A stretch of 38,712 nucleotides of DNA from Alphaproteobacteria bacterium (GCA_030428565.1 JAUIDR010000001.1:146431-185142); one strand, 5' to 3'. Counted from the stretch's first letter, positions 17,425 through 26,730 are shown. Numbers and translations: made by a program. The notes: generated by a model not told the origin, from the letters alone.

Positions 17425-18399
17425 CTAAGAGCGTAAGGTCAGGCCCATTTGACGATACCGTTCTGGATCGTTCATCCAGTTTTCGCGCACCTTGACGAAC
17501 AAGAACAGGTGTACCGGTCGCGCGAACAGATCTTGCAGCTCGCGGCGCGCCGCCGCTCCAACTTGCTTGATCGCGGTGCCGCCCTTGCCCAGCACGATGC
17601 CTTTGTGGTTATCGCGGCTCACATAGACAACCTGCTCCACCCGGATCGAACCGTCTTTGCCGACCTTCCAATCCTCCGTCTCAACGGTCAGATTGTAGGG
17701 CAGCTCTTGGTGCAAGCGTAAAAACAGCTTCTCGCGCGTGATCTCGGCCGCTAGCAAACGGTTCGGCAGGTCCGTAACCTCATCTTCGGGAAAGAGCCAA
17801 GGCCCTGTCGCCAACCCGTCGCGCAAATGCGCCTCCAGCTCCGCCAGCCCGGAACCGGTCTTGGCCGATACCATGAAGATATGGTCAAAGAGCCCCGTTT
17901 CATTCATCCGCTCGGCCAAAGGCAGCAACTTGTCCGGCGAGACCAAATCAACCTTGTTCAAGACCAAGCTGGCCTTACGCCCTTCTTGGGCGAGGCGCTC
18001 GATAATGTGCTCCACGTCCTCGCTGAGCTGGCGCGGCGCGGCATCGACGACCAGCATCAACCTGTCACCGTCGTTGGCCTCTTGCCAAGCACGGTCCAGC
18101 ATGGACTGCTCCAGCGGGCGCTTGGCGCTCTTGAAGATACCAGGGGTGTCCACAAAGATGATCTGATCCCCGTCAATGGCCAAAATGCCGGTGACGCGCG
18201 TTCGCGTGGTTTGAACCTTCGGGCTCACGATCGAGACCTTTGTGCCAACCAAGGCATTGACCAAACTCGACTTACCGGCGTTGGGCGCGCCCAGTACCGT
18301 CACAAAACCACACCGCGTATCCGGGCCTTCTGGCGCCCTCGCTTCCTGTGAGTCCAAGTGCGGAACATCAGATTCTGGGTCGTTGTTCGGATCGGTCAA
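17425..18399 (-). CDS. era: GTPase Era
   Basis: Era binds the 3' end of 16S rRNA and couples 30S assembly to growth. This 324-residue protein has the G motifs: GAPNAGKS (37-44), DTPGIF, NKVD and VSAKTGSG. A KH RNA-binding domain follows, with VYVSRDNHKGIVLGKGGTAI and the ending YRQMGLTLRS. An N-terminal extension of ~28 residues is non-conserved. The only usable start appears to be TTG at 18399: no in-frame ATG or GTG precedes the G domain, and the next in-frame stop upstream is the rnc stop itself. It follows rnc by ~50 bases. Confidence 0.95.
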   Translation of the reverse strand: MTDPNNDPESDVPHLDSQEARAPEGPDTRCGFVTVLGAPNAGKSSLVNALVGTKVSIVSPKVQTTRTRVTGILAIDGDQIIFVDTPGIFKSAKRPLEQSMLDRAWQEANDGDRLMLVVDAAPRQLSEDVEHIIERLAQEGRKASLVLNKVDLVSPDKLLPLAERMNETGLFDHIFMVSAKTGSGLAELEAHLRDGLATGPWLFPEDEVTDLPNRLLAAEITREKLFLRLHQELPYNLTVETEDWKVGKDGSIRVEQVVYVSRDNHKGIVLGKGGTAIKQVGAAARRELQDLFARPVHLFLFVKVRENWMNDPERYRQMGLTLRS

Positions 18400-18450
18400 T
18401 GCGGTGCTTTCTGGTTGGATGGTTCGATTTGTTTGTGCTGCTCTGGCGGT

Positions 18451-19236
18451 CTAGGGGTCGAGCGTTGGAATATTGGGCGCGTGTTGGGCCAACAAGGCCT
18501 TAGCCGCAGCCTGCTCGGCCCGGCGCTTGGAATTGCCGCTGCCGCGCGACGGCGGCAATCCTAGCACCTGGGCTTGCATCACAAACTCCGGCGAATGCGA
18601 CGGCCCCGAGCGCTCGATTTCAGAATAGACGGGCAGCGGTTTGCCTTGACTTTGAGCCCACTCCTGCAGCGCGGTCTTGGCATCGCGCGGCGGCTTACGC
18701 TCTTGATCGACAAAGGGGCACCAATGGCGATCGATGAAAGCGGTGGCTGCGGCCAGCCCGCCATCGACGTAAAGGGCGGCGATCAGCGCCTCTACCACGT
18801 CGCAGACCAAGGAGGGGTTCTTGCGCCCGCCGTTGCTCTCCTCTGCGCGCGAGACCCGGATAAAGCGATCAATGCCGAGTTCTAGACCGATCTGCGCCAG
18901 CGTCTCTTTGCGCACCAAATCGACCAGGCGGCGCGACAGCAGTCCCTCATCCTCTTTAGGGAAACGGCGCCACAAAACCTCTGCGATGACCAGACCCAGC
19001 ACCCGATCGCCCAGGAACTCTAGGCGCTCATAAGTCCCCTTGGCCGCGTTAGCGTGACTGCCGTGGGTCAGAGCGCGCAGCATCAAACTGCGGTCGCCGA
19101 AGCGGTGGCCCAGCAAGTCCTCCAGCGCCTGCAGCTTGTCGGTTTGTGGCGCGCCCACAGCCTCGTCTCTGCGCGGCTTGAGGCCGAGCGTTTCGCGCGG
19201 CGACTGCGGTGTTGGACTGTCTTTGCTGGCGGCCAC
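18451..19236 (-). CDS. rnc: Ribonuclease III
   Basis: This 261-residue endonuclease cleaves double-stranded RNA, including the rRNA precursor. The RNase III signature is ERLEFLGDRVLGLVIAEVLW, with the second acidic cluster DVVEALIAALYVDGG. A double-stranded RNA-binding domain occupies the last ~75 residues, with GSGNSKRRAEQAAAKALL. The start is GTG at 19236 with GGGGGAG upstream, 10 bases after lepB. The first ~30 residues are non-conserved. The order lepB-rnc-era is the standard cluster. Confidence 0.95.
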   Translation of the reverse strand: MAASKDSPTPQSPRETLGLKPRRDEAVGAPQTDKLQALEDLLGHRFGDRSLMLRALTHGSHANAAKGTYERLEFLGDRVLGLVIAEVLWRRFPKEDEGLLSRRLVDLVRKETLAQIGLELGIDRFIRVSRAEESNGGRKNPSLVCDVVEALIAALYVDGGLAAATAFIDRHWCPFVDQERKPPRDAKTALQEWAQSQGKPLPVYSEIERSGPSHSPEFVMQAQVLGLPPSRGSGNSKRRAEQAAAKALLAQHAPNIPTLDP

Positions 19237-19246
19237 GCGCTCCCCC

Positions 19247-20002
19247 TTAATTGATACCGCGGAAGAAGCGCGTCAGGCTGCGCCAAGAAAAGACGATGAC
19301 TTGCGCCCGGCCCACCAGGTTTTCATAAGGCACAAAGCCTACATCAGGAAAACGGCTGTCCTGTGAGTTGTCACGATTATCGCCCATGAAGAAGAAGTGC
19401 CCCTCGGGAACGGTGATCTTCTCGGATCGGCAGCTATAGGGGAACTGCTCAATTTGAATGCAGTTGCTGGCCAAGCGTGGGTCAGGATCCATGGGGCCTT
19501 CGCGGCGAATGCGATGGGTATGGCCGTCGGGGAAAGTCTCGTCAAAGAAGCGCGCTTGTCCGCCTTGATAGCCTCCGCGTTCGACAACGCGCTCGATTTC
19601 TGACTTTTCACCGTTGATGTACAAAATGCCATCATGGATTTCCAAGGTATCCCCAGGCAAAGCGATCAGACGCTTAATGTAATCCTTTTTCACGTCGCTG
19701 GGATAGCGGAACACCACGACATCGCCGCGCTCGGGCATGCCGCCCCAGATGCGATCGGGCAGCAAGGCCGGCAGCAAGCGGCCCAACGGCAGCGAATAGC
19801 GCGAATAGCCGTAAGAATATTTGGTCACGACAATATAGTCGCCAACCCGAAGCCCTGGCTCCATCGACTGCGAGGGGATGTGGAAGGGCTGAATGAACAG
19901 CGTCCGAATGACCAGAGCGACCGACAAGGCGATCGCCAAAGTGCGCACTAGATCAACAATACGTTCGCGCAGACTCATGGGCTCGGACTTAGCTTTTTCC
20001 AT
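19247..20002 (-). CDS. lepB: Signal peptidase I
   Basis: This 251-residue membrane protease removes Sec signal peptides. One N-terminal transmembrane helix (~residues 18-38) precedes the catalytic domain. The Ser-Lys dyad is Ser46 in IPSQSMEPGL and Lys110 in DYIKRLIALPGD; the C-terminal box GDNRDNSQDSR is present. It is upstream of rnc and era with a 10-base gap, so the three are co-transcribed. Exported products in this window, such as those at 6037, 25639 and 32907, would be its clients. Confidence 0.96.
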   Translation of the reverse strand: MEKAKSEPMSLRERIVDLVRTLAIALSVALVIRTLFIQPFHIPSQSMEPGLRVGDYIVVTKYSYGYSRYSLPLGRLLPALLPDRIWGGMPERGDVVVFRYPSDVKKDYIKRLIALPGDTLEIHDGILYINGEKSEIERVVERGGYQGGQARFFDETFPDGHTHRIRREGPMDPDPRLASNCIQIEQFPYSCRSEKITVPEGHFFFMGDNRDNSQDSRFPDVGFVPYENLVGRAQVIVFSWRSLTRFFRGIN

Positions 20003-20303
20003 AACGGACTCATTTGCTCTCTGACTAGAGCCCGGGACGAAAACGCAAGCTTGCGCGGACTCTGATTAATTGACGGGAACCGACTGCCTCTAAGACACAA
20101 GGGGCGCACCTGAGCCTCTTGCTTGAACATCGCGCATGATCATCTTGCACGATCATCTTGCACGATCACTGGGCGCAAATCAGCTCACCTTAGCGACAGG
20201 CCCAGAAACACGCGAAGCGGTGCAGTGATTACAAAACGCATAGGGTTCTGCGCACAGCCGGCTCCCAAACTCTGGCTGCATATTTGCGGTCTGCCGCGTC
20301 AAT
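20003..20303. other. Intergenic region between acpS and lepB, with short repeats
   Basis: This 301-base gap between same-strand genes has no supported coding frame. It holds the 13-bp tandem repeat at 20138-20169. In relatives other genes may occupy this position, but nothing gene-like remains here. A lepB promoter is probable but not identified. Confidence 0.4.
20138..20169. repeat. 13-bp tandem repeat, ~2.5 copies, upstream of lepB
   Basis: GATCATCTTGCAC is repeated at 20138-20150 and 20151-20163, then GATCAC follows. It lies ~140 bases upstream of the lepB start on the opposite reading sense. Its function is unknown. Confidence 0.85.
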
Positions 20304-20714
20304 TCAAGAAAAAACGTCTTTTGGGCGACATTCTATGATGACAATGGCGGTCGCATAGGGTGGTTCGTCGGATATGGAGACGTGCAAGACCGGATCATGG
20401 CCTTGAGGCATCAGGGTCTCCAGCCGAGCCAGGGCGCCACCTTTCAGTCGCAAATAGGGCTTGCGCCGCGGCTCACGAAACAGCTCGATACCACGCCAAG
20501 CCACCCCTTGGCGCATACCGGTGCCCAGGGCCTTGCAGGCCGCTTCTTTGACCGCATAGTGGCGCGCGAACGCCGCCGCTGGATCGGGTCGAGCCTGGCA
20601 AAAGGCTATTTCATTAGGGCAAAACACGCGCTGCACGAAGCGCGAGCCAAAGCGGTCCAAGGAGTCTTGAATGCGCCTGATGTCGATCAGGTCTATACCT
20701 GTGCCCAAAATCAT
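20304..20714 (-). CDS. acpS: Holo-[acyl-carrier-protein] synthase
   Basis: This 136-residue AcpS-type phosphopantetheinyl transferase moves the 4'-phosphopantetheine group from CoA to Ser37 of the ACP encoded at 2020-2253. The Mg-binding Asp8 lies in ILGTGIDLIDI and the conserved Glu in ARHYAVKEAACKALG. Length fits the trimeric AcpS family. It starts with ATG, 46 bases after rsh on the same strand. The usual neighbour pdxJ is not present between rsh and acpS. Confidence 0.95.
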   Translation of the reverse strand: MILGTGIDLIDIRRIQDSLDRFGSRFVQRVFCPNEIAFCQARPDPAAAFARHYAVKEAACKALGTGMRQGVAWRGIELFREPRRKPYLRLKGGALARLETLMPQGHDPVLHVSISDEPPYATAIVIIECRPKDVFS

Positions 20715-20760
20715 GCGCGCCCCCGCCGTTCCATTTCAACTAGTATCATCGTGGCAGATG

Positions 20761-23166
20761 CTAGCGCCGCTTCCGCTCGACGTGTGAGACATAACGCGAT
20801 GCGCGAAGCGATGCGATAACGTTGTTGAGCTGATCCACGTCTTTGACCTCGACATCCAGCGATAGCGTGAAGAAGTCGTGGCTACGGTTTGTAAACTTGA
20901 GGTTGAGAATATTGCCTTGGTTTTTACCAATCAAGGTTGAGAGCGTGCCTAGGCTTCCTGGCTCGTTTGAGATTATGACCTCTAAGCGCGCGATGTGACC
21001 GTTGCCTTGCCCCTCGATATCCCAAGACACCGCCAAGAAGCGTTCGGGCTGGTCCTGGTAATTCAAAATGTTATCGCAGTCGCGGGTGTGCACCGTCACG
21101 CCTTTGCCCGTGGTGATGATGCCCAAAATTGGGTCGCCCGGAATGGGGTGGCAACACTTGGCCATATGGACCGCCAACCCTGGCACCAAGCCGCGAATCG
21201 GCACCGCGAAATCGTGGCGTACCGCCTCTTCCTTATTGACCCGTGACCGCGCGGCGCGGTCCGACGCCGCCACCGCGGCCGCTGCAGCGCGTGATTTCAG
21301 GCCAGGGTGAACGGTCTCTACGATGGGGCGGGTGGTTTGGTTGCCCATAGAGACAGCGGCATACACGTCGTCGAGCCCGTGGAAGCCCAAGGCCTTGCCC
21401 GCTTTGGCGATGGCTTCTTCGGTAAAATCCAGATCCTCGGCACGGAAGGCGCGGTGGACCATCATCTTACCCATGGCAATGTGCTGGTCTTTTTCCTTCG
21501 AGCGAATAAACCGGCGGATTTGGGCTTTGGCTTTGCCGGTGACCGCAAAGGCTTCCCAATCGGGGCGGGGCTCGGCGCTCTTTTTGGTCATTATCTCGAC
21601 CTGATCGCCGTTTTGCAGCGTGTACGACAAAGGCCGGATGTGACCGTTGACCTTGCCGCCAATACACTGGTTACCAACCGCTGTATGGACCGCGTAGGCA
21701 AAATCTACGATGCAGGCCCCTTGCGGCAAGACGATCAGCATGCCTTTGGGTGTGAAGACGAAGACTTGATCTTGGTACATCTCCATTTTGGTATGTTCCA
21801 AGAACTCCTCAGAACTGGAGGCGTTGTCCAAGATCTCCCGCAGCTCACGTACAAAGGCGTACTGCATGCCGTCCACGTCGCCTTGTTCAGAGCTTTGCTT
21901 GTATTTCCAGTGCGCTGCAACCCCGCGCTCGGCCTGCAAGTGCATGTCTTCGGTTCGGATTTGCACTTCGATTTTGTGGCGAAACGGACCGATAAGCCCC
22001 GTGTGGATCGACCGGTAGCCATTGGACTTAGGGGTTGAGATATAGTCCTTAAAGCGGCCAGGCACCATGGGATATGAAGAGTGCAACACCCCCAGAGCGT
22101 GGTAGGCATCGCTGATGCTATCGACGACCACGCGGAAGGCGACAATGTCGGACAACTGCTCAAAATTGATGGATTTGCGCTGCATCTTTTGCCAGATCGA
22201 ATAGGGCGTTTTAACCCGCCCGCTAATCTCAGCATGGAGCCCACTGGACAAGAGCTTTTGACGCAATTCGGCGATAATGCTCTCCGACACCTCGCTCCCG
22301 CGTTCCAGCACCTCGCCCATCAAAGAGGTGATGTTCGAACGCGCCTCAGGATTGAGCTGTTCGAATGCGATATCATCCAGCTCCTCTTTGATATAGCGCA
22401 GTCCGATACGCTCGGCCAAAGGCGCATAAATTTCTGCGGTCTCCAAGGCAATGCGCCGACGCTTTTCTTCGCGTAAGTGCTGGATGGTGCGCATGTTGTC
22501 CAGGCGATCGGCCAGCTTGACCAGCAGCACCCGAATATCCCGCGACATGGCCAAGAACAGCTTGCGAAAGTTTTCGGCAGATTTGGAAAACTGCCCCTGT
22601 ACTTTGACCTGGGATAGCTTGGTGACACCATCGACCAGCTCGGCAATTTCCTTGCCAAATTGTGCGGCAATTTCTTCGCTCGTGGCCTCCGTGTCCTCGA
22701 CCGTGTCGTGCAGCAAAGCGGTGATTATCGACTGGTGATCTAGGCGCATATAGGCCAACGTAGTCGCGACAGCCACCGGGTGGACGATGTAGGGCTCGCC
22801 CGATTTTCTCTTTACGCCGCGATGGTGATACTCCGCGAATTCGAAGCCCTTTGTAATCAACCCTTTGGGAAGATAGGGGTCGTAGGCGGCCACCATCGCC
22901 TCGAGCGTCATGACCTCGTGGGCCAGATCCATCTCTGCGACAGGCTCAATCGACGGCACCAGGTGTCCTGGCGCCTCAATAACGCTGCTCAGATTTTCAA
23001 AGTGCAGGTTGCTGGTGTCAGCGATGGTCTGCGGGGCTTGCGCACTCTTCGGATCGCCGGCAGACGAGCGCTCGACCGCCTCACCGCTCGTGCGCCCTTC
23101 GACAGGGACCGCTTGAGGCGTAGACGTAATGCCCGCCTCGGGACTTCGCTCGGAGACTTCAGCCAC
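20761..23166 (-). CDS. rsh: Bifunctional (p)ppGpp synthetase/hydrolase, Rsh (RelA/SpoT)
   Basis: This 801-residue full-length RelA/SpoT homologue has a ~100-residue variable N-terminus and then the HD hydrolase domain (YIVHPVAVATTLAYM, then LLHDTVEDT). The synthetase domain has GRFKDYISTPKSNGYRSIHT; its RxKD motif, rather than ExDD, is the bifunctional type. TGS (FVFTPKGMLIVLPQGACIVD) and a C-terminal ACT domain follow. Alphaproteobacteria usually carry this single enzyme for the stringent response. It starts with GTG, AGGAAA seven bases upstream. It follows rpoZ, though a terminator separates them. Confidence 0.96.
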   Translation of the reverse strand: MAEVSERSPEAGITSTPQAVPVEGRTSGEAVERSSAGDPKSAQAPQTIADTSNLHFENLSSVIEAPGHLVPSIEPVAEMDLAHEVMTLEAMVAAYDPYLPKGLITKGFEFAEYHHRGVKRKSGEPYIVHPVAVATTLAYMRLDHQSIITALLHDTVEDTEATSEEIAAQFGKEIAELVDGVTKLSQVKVQGQFSKSAENFRKLFLAMSRDIRVLLVKLADRLDNMRTIQHLREEKRRRIALETAEIYAPLAERIGLRYIKEELDDIAFEQLNPEARSNITSLMGEVLERGSEVSESIIAELRQKLLSSGLHAEISGRVKTPYSIWQKMQRKSINFEQLSDIVAFRVVVDSISDAYHALGVLHSSYPMVPGRFKDYISTPKSNGYRSIHTGLIGPFRHKIEVQIRTEDMHLQAERGVAAHWKYKQSSEQGDVDGMQYAFVRELREILDNASSSEEFLEHTKMEMYQDQVFVFTPKGMLIVLPQGACIVDFAYAVHTAVGNQCIGGKVNGHIRPLSYTLQNGDQVEIMTKKSAEPRPDWEAFAVTGKAKAQIRRFIRSKEKDQHIAMGKMMVHRAFRAEDLDFTEEAIAKAGKALGFHGLDDVYAAVSMGNQTTRPIVETVHPGLKSRAAAAAVAASDRAARSRVNKEEAVRHDFAVPIRGLVPGLAVHMAKCCHPIPGDPILGIITTGKGVTVHTRDCDNILNYQDQPERFLAVSWDIEGQGNGHIARLEVIISNEPGSLGTLSTLIGKNQGNILNLKFTNRSHDFFTLSLDVEVKDVDQLNNVIASLRASRYVSHVERKRR

Positions 23167-23534
23167 AGACTTTTCCTATGTAAGATCAAGCCAAACACAC
23201 AAGAGATAAAGTCTAGCCCTCGTTGCTTATAATTGGCAAGTGCGCACGATGTGCCAGCTCGGCTTATCGCGTCGCGGCTTTACGGTTTGCCGCTCGCCGC
23301 CTGCCCCCGCCTAACCCGCAGCGGCCCGGCAGTGGAGTCCGGTTGAGTTTGGTGGAAACTGCCGCAAAAAAAACCACGCCCAGAACGAGCGCGGTTTTAA
23401 GCATCAAACGATTTTCACCATATCTGCGAGCGCTATCCGCCTTGCGGTCGGCGCAAGATTTCAAGCTTTGCAGGCGCGTATCCCGACTCTGGTTCAGGAC
23501 CGGCGTTCCTAAGAAGCGCCAAAGACTACTCGCT
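23167..23534. other. Intergenic region between rpoZ and rsh
   Basis: This 368-base stretch holds the rpoZ terminator and, presumably, the rsh promoter. A small minus-strand frame overlapping the terminator looks spurious. Confidence 0.4.
23366..23398 (-). terminator. Rho-independent terminator after rpoZ
   Basis: On the minus strand AAAACCGCGC (23398-23389) pairs with GCGTGGTTTT (23379-23370), a 10-bp stem with one G-U pair and a 9-base loop, continuing into eight T residues. It lies ~135 bases after the rpoZ stop. Confidence 0.85.
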
Positions 23535-23918
23535 CTAGTCTTCCGGCACTTCCATTTCGGGCATGTCTTCAAAGTGCATGACCGGGCCATCGCTGGACGA
23601 AGCAGCCAGTCGGCGGAACATCTCTTCGCCTTCGTCATAGCTGGTCGTTGGCGTGTCGATCAATTCTGGCAGCTTTTCGATGTCATCGTTTTCAACGCGG
23701 CGCTGAAGGTTCTTGACCACGCCCTCTCGCAGATCCTGGATATTAACCATATCCTTTGAAATCTCACGCAGAGCCACAACGGGCATCTTGTCGTCGTCTT
23801 GTTCGACCATGTTTTGAGCGCCCGCATTGAGCTCACGGGCGCGTTGTGCTGCCAGCACCACCAGCTCAAAACGGTTATCAATGTGCTCCATGCAGTCTTC
23901 GACTGTGACGCGTGCCAT
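23535..23918 (-). CDS. rpoZ: DNA-directed RNA polymerase omega subunit
   Basis: This 127-residue RpoZ helps assemble beta' into RNA polymerase and forms part of a ppGpp site in some bacteria. The conserved core is at the N-terminus: ARVTVEDCMEHIDNRFELVV, then LAAQRARELNAGA and VVALREI. The longer acidic C-terminus is typical of alphaproteobacteria. It lies upstream of rsh, a conserved pairing of the alarmone enzyme with an RNA polymerase subunit, but a terminator intervenes. Confidence 0.95.
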   Translation of the reverse strand: MARVTVEDCMEHIDNRFELVVLAAQRARELNAGAQNMVEQDDDKMPVVALREISKDMVNIQDLREGVVKNLQRRVENDDIEKLPELIDTPTTSYDEGEEMFRRLAASSSDGPVMHFEDMPEMEVPED

Positions 23919-24104
23919 ACCTTGGTTCCGATATTTGGGGAGAATTGAGCGCGGAATAATAAACGAAAGCGCTCAACATTCAAGCGGAGAGTTGATAAAC
24001 GGGATAAGAGGCTCTGGCGGGCGGGCCGCCTTGGTTATCCGCTTTTTGCCTCCCGCTTCACCAGCCGCCCTGCCCGCGTCATCACCCCGGCGAAGTAAGA
24101 GGCA

Positions 24105-24139
24105 GCCAACTGGATCAGCCAACTGGATCAGCCAACTGG
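24105..24139. repeat. 13-bp tandem repeat, ~2.7 copies, after folK
   Basis: GCCAACTGGATCA occurs at 24105-24117 and 24118-24130, then GCCAACTGG at 24131-24139. It lies 28 bases past the folK stop in the rpoZ-folK gap. Its function is unknown. Confidence 0.9.
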
Positions 24140-24166
24140 CGCAACCCCTAGGATTAGCCCGCGATA

Positions 24167-24718
24167 TCAGCCATCAAGACTAGCCTGCGGCTCAACGCTA
24201 AAGGGCGGCGCGATCACCTCCAAATCGCTGATATCTAGGGGCGCCAGCAGTTCGCGAGCCGCTTGCTGGGTCTCGGGATGGCGCCAGTCCGGCGCGACAT
24301 CGACCAAAGGACGCAAGACAAACCCACGCTGATGCATGCGCGGGTGCGGCAAGGTCAAATCAGGCTCGTCCAGGATAGCATCGCCCTGCGCAATCAAGTC
24401 CAAGTCAAGCGTGCGCGCCGCATTGGGGACGCTCCGCTCGCGACCAAACTCCCGCTCAACGCTCAACAGGCATGCCAAGACTTGCTGCGGCGACAGGTTT
24501 GTCGCAAACAGGGCCACACCGTTGACATAGAGCGGTTGGTCGCTGGGCGGAACGGGGTTGCTGCGATAGAGCGCTGACACCTTGAGCGCTGTGCCCAACA
24601 CGCTCGCCAGCCGCTGGAGTCCCGCGCGAATGACTGCCTGACTGTCTGCGTACTCCCCAAACCTTAGGTTTGAGCCAAACGCCACCAAACAAACCGCTGA
24701 TTTTTCGCCAATTTGCAT
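24167..24718 (-). CDS. folK: 2-amino-4-hydroxy-6-hydroxymethyldihydropteridine pyrophosphokinase
   Basis: This 183-residue HPPK of folate synthesis transfers pyrophosphate from ATP to 6-hydroxymethyl-dihydropterin. Motifs seen are VAFGSNLRFG at the N-terminus, LLSVEREFGRERS, ARTLDLDLIAQG (metal-binding Asp pair) and LPHPRMHQRGFVLRPL. The start is set at ATG 24718 because family sequence begins there; an in-frame extension to 24805 is not conserved-looking and would reach the divergent NYN promoter. It is upstream of rpoZ on the same strand. Confidence 0.94.
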   Translation of the reverse strand: MQIGEKSAVCLVAFGSNLRFGEYADSQAVIRAGLQRLASVLGTALKVSALYRSNPVPPSDQPLYVNGVALFATNLSPQQVLACLLSVEREFGRERSVPNAARTLDLDLIAQGDAILDEPDLTLPHPRMHQRGFVLRPLVDVAPDWRHPETQQAARELLAPLDISDLEVIAPPFSVEPQASLDG

Positions 24719-24845
24719 TTTTGTTATTGCATCCTTAGGTTTAGTTTGCCATATTCTGGTCACTTTAGATCGGCCGCTCTCGTCATTTCCGGCTGCCACG
24801 ACCACATTTAGCGCCTTTTGGCGCGCCTTAGCGGAATTGTTGATA

Positions 24846-25427
24846 ATGCGATTTTTTCAAAACGAACGCATCGCCCTTTTCATTGATGGCTCTAACCTCT
24901 ACGCAACCGCACGCGCGCTCGGCTTTGATATCGACTATAAGTCGCTATTAAACGTCTTTGACCAGAACGCCTACATGGTTCGCGCCTTTTACTACACAGC
25001 GCTGCTGGACGATCAAGAATATAGTCCGATCAAGCCCCTGGTCGATTGGCTCGACTACAACGGCTATTCGATTGTGACCAAGCCGACCAAAGAGTTCACC
25101 GACAGCGCAGGCCGCCGCAAAATCAAGGGCAACATGGACATTGAGTTGGCCATCGATGTCATGGAAATGGCCAACCGTTTGGACCACATTATTTTGTTCT
25201 CGGGCGACGGTGATTTCCGCAGCCTGGTGCAAGCCGTCCAGCGCAAAGGCGTCAAGGTCTCGGTGGTCTCAACTATAAAGTCGAATCCGCCGATGATCGC
25301 CGACGAGCTGCGTCGCCAGGCCGATGCCTTTATCGAATTGAGCGACCTAAAAGATCGCATTGCCCGCCCCACCGCGCCCGTCAGACCGACCGCGCCGCGC
25401 CCCATGGGCATGGACTACGACGACTAG
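24846..25427 (+). CDS. NYN-domain (LabA/DUF88) putative ribonuclease
   Basis: This 193-residue NYN-domain protein belongs to the PIN-like nuclease fold. Acidic positions that would bind metal are present: IALFIDGSNLYATARALGFD, KGNMDIELAIDVMEMA and ILFSGDGDFRSLVQAV, followed by KGVKVSVVSTIKSNPPMIAD. The C-terminus is Pro/Arg-rich. Family members are predicted RNases and substrates are unknown for most. ATG 24846 is chosen; TTG 24837 is in frame. It is divergent from folK with ~127 bases between starts and ends before a bidirectional terminator. Confidence 0.88.
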   Translation: MRFFQNERIALFIDGSNLYATARALGFDIDYKSLLNVFDQNAYMVRAFYYTALLDDQEYSPIKPLVDWLDYNGYSIVTKPTKEFTDSAGRRKIKGNMDIELAIDVMEMANRLDHIILFSGDGDFRSLVQAVQRKGVKVSVVSTIKSNPPMIADELRRQADAFIELSDLKDRIARPTAPVRPTAPRPMGMDYDD

Positions 25428-25586
25428 ACCAAGGCGCAAGCGTCTGCCCGCGATTGCGACGCTGCATGTGCTGTAAAATCATGCAGATAGAGCGGCTGGA
25501 CGATACATATTCAACGCGATGCGGCCCAGATGGGAGTCGGCTCCCCGCGGCGCCGCTAGCGATTCGCACATTTTTCCGACGCACGC

Positions 25587-25620
25587 AAAAAAGAGGACCC
25601 ACCGGGGCCCTCTTTTTTTT
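25587..25620. terminator. Bidirectional terminator between the NYN gene and the porin
   Basis: A-run plus GAGG(A)CCC, loop ACCG, then GGG(C)CCTC and a T-run form a strong near-perfect hairpin with A/T tails on both sides. It lies between two convergent genes and can serve both; the porin stop is only 19 bases away. Confidence 0.9.
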
Positions 25621-25638
25621 GTGGCAGTCAAAACTTGC

Positions 25639-26730
25639 TTAGAACGAGACCTTGACCGATACGCCAGCGATCCAGTCGCGCTTTTCGTCAACCAGGTTGA
25701 AACCCTTGCCGGACACGCCGCTGAAATCGGCCATCAGGCTCGTGTCATAGATGGATGCCGAGGTATTGTTGGCTGAATCGCTGTCCAGATTGGCGACCCC
25801 CACCCGGACCATCAAGCCATCCGCCAGCTCATAAGAGGCACCGGCGAAATAGTTTGTCTCGATCTCTTCGCCGCTAACGGCTCCATGGCGAATTTCGGTC
25901 TCAATACCGCTACCAATGGTCAGGGCACCTGCTTTGTAGCTGGCACCAGCAGCAACGTATTCAGTGGTGGCGCCCACTTCTTCCTTGGCATAGTTGACGC
26001 CAAAAGACAGACCGTTTGCCGAGACACCGATTGAGCCCGCTAGCATGTCTTGTTGCGCCGAGATGCCCAGCGCAACGTCGGCCATGCCGACGGCCGCACC
26101 GTAACCAACACCGAGGGCCCAGTTGGCATCATCATCGACTGACGCTTCAAAGTCGATACCGGCGAAGGAATTGGTGAACAGGACTTGCTCCAGCTCCTGG
26201 CCGCTGTAGGCATCGCCCTCGATGGCACCGACCAGATAGGGCACATTCAATTGGTTTGACGCATTACCGGCCGAACCCGTATCGCCCAGCTTGAAGGTAC
26301 CAAAGGAAGACGACAGGTAGACGAAGCCGTCATTGAAGCTGATGCTATCGCTGGCAAAACGGTCTTGTTTTTCCATGCCAAGCGAGGTGACAGTTATTCC
26401 GTCACGATCTAAAAACTCGAATGTCGCGCCAGAACCGGCCAAGCTGTCCACGTCCGACTGATCCATGTCCAACTCAATATGCGCCCCGTAGGACAGGCCC
26501 GCTTTGGTCTCGTTGGAGTAGTCGAAGGTCAGCCGTGCATCTACGCCATAATCCAGATTATCGATGCCAGTATTGTTGGGATAGCTGCCGCTGCCATCAC
26601 TGCGAACTACATCGTAGCCCGCGCCATACGCGGCCAGGAAATCAACGAAACCACCAGCGGTGAGGTCTTGTGCGTTAGCAACGCCTGCAACTGCACCGAT
26701 CATAGTCGATGCGATCAAAATCTTTTTCAT
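25639..26730 (-). CDS. Outer-membrane porin (alphaproteobacterial Gram-negative porin type)
   Basis: This 363-residue beta-barrel protein has a signal peptide MKKILIASTMIGAVAGVANA and then alternating beta-strand sequence rich in Gly, Asp and aromatics. Typical porin segments are GSFGTFKLGDTGSAGNASN and ASYELADGLMVRVGVAN. The C-terminal residue is Phe (AGVSVKVSF), the outer-membrane assembly signal. It forms a diffusion channel; specificity is unknown. ATG 26730 matches the signal peptide, and the longer frame to 26841 is spurious. It is divergent from the glycan operon with a 381-base gap. Confidence 0.92.
   Translation of the reverse strand: MKKILIASTMIGAVAGVANAQDLTAGGFVDFLAAYGAGYDVVRSDGSGSYPNNTGIDNLDYGVDARLTFDYSNETKAGLSYGAHIELDMDQSDVDSLAGSGATFEFLDRDGITVTSLGMEKQDRFASDSISFNDGFVYLSSSFGTFKLGDTGSAGNASNQLNVPYLVGAIEGDAYSGQELEQVLFTNSFAGIDFEASVDDDANWALGVGYGAAVGMADVALGISAQQDMLAGSIGVSANGLSFGVNYAKEEVGATTEYVAAGASYKAGALTIGSGIETEIRHGAVSGEEIETNYFAGASYELADGLMVRVGVANLDSDSANNTSASIYDTSLMADFSGVSGKGFNLVDEKRDWIAGVSVKVSF

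Noticed and set aside
21307-22038. 243-codon plus-strand frame opposite rsh
   Set aside because: Antisense shadow; no initiation signal or motif.
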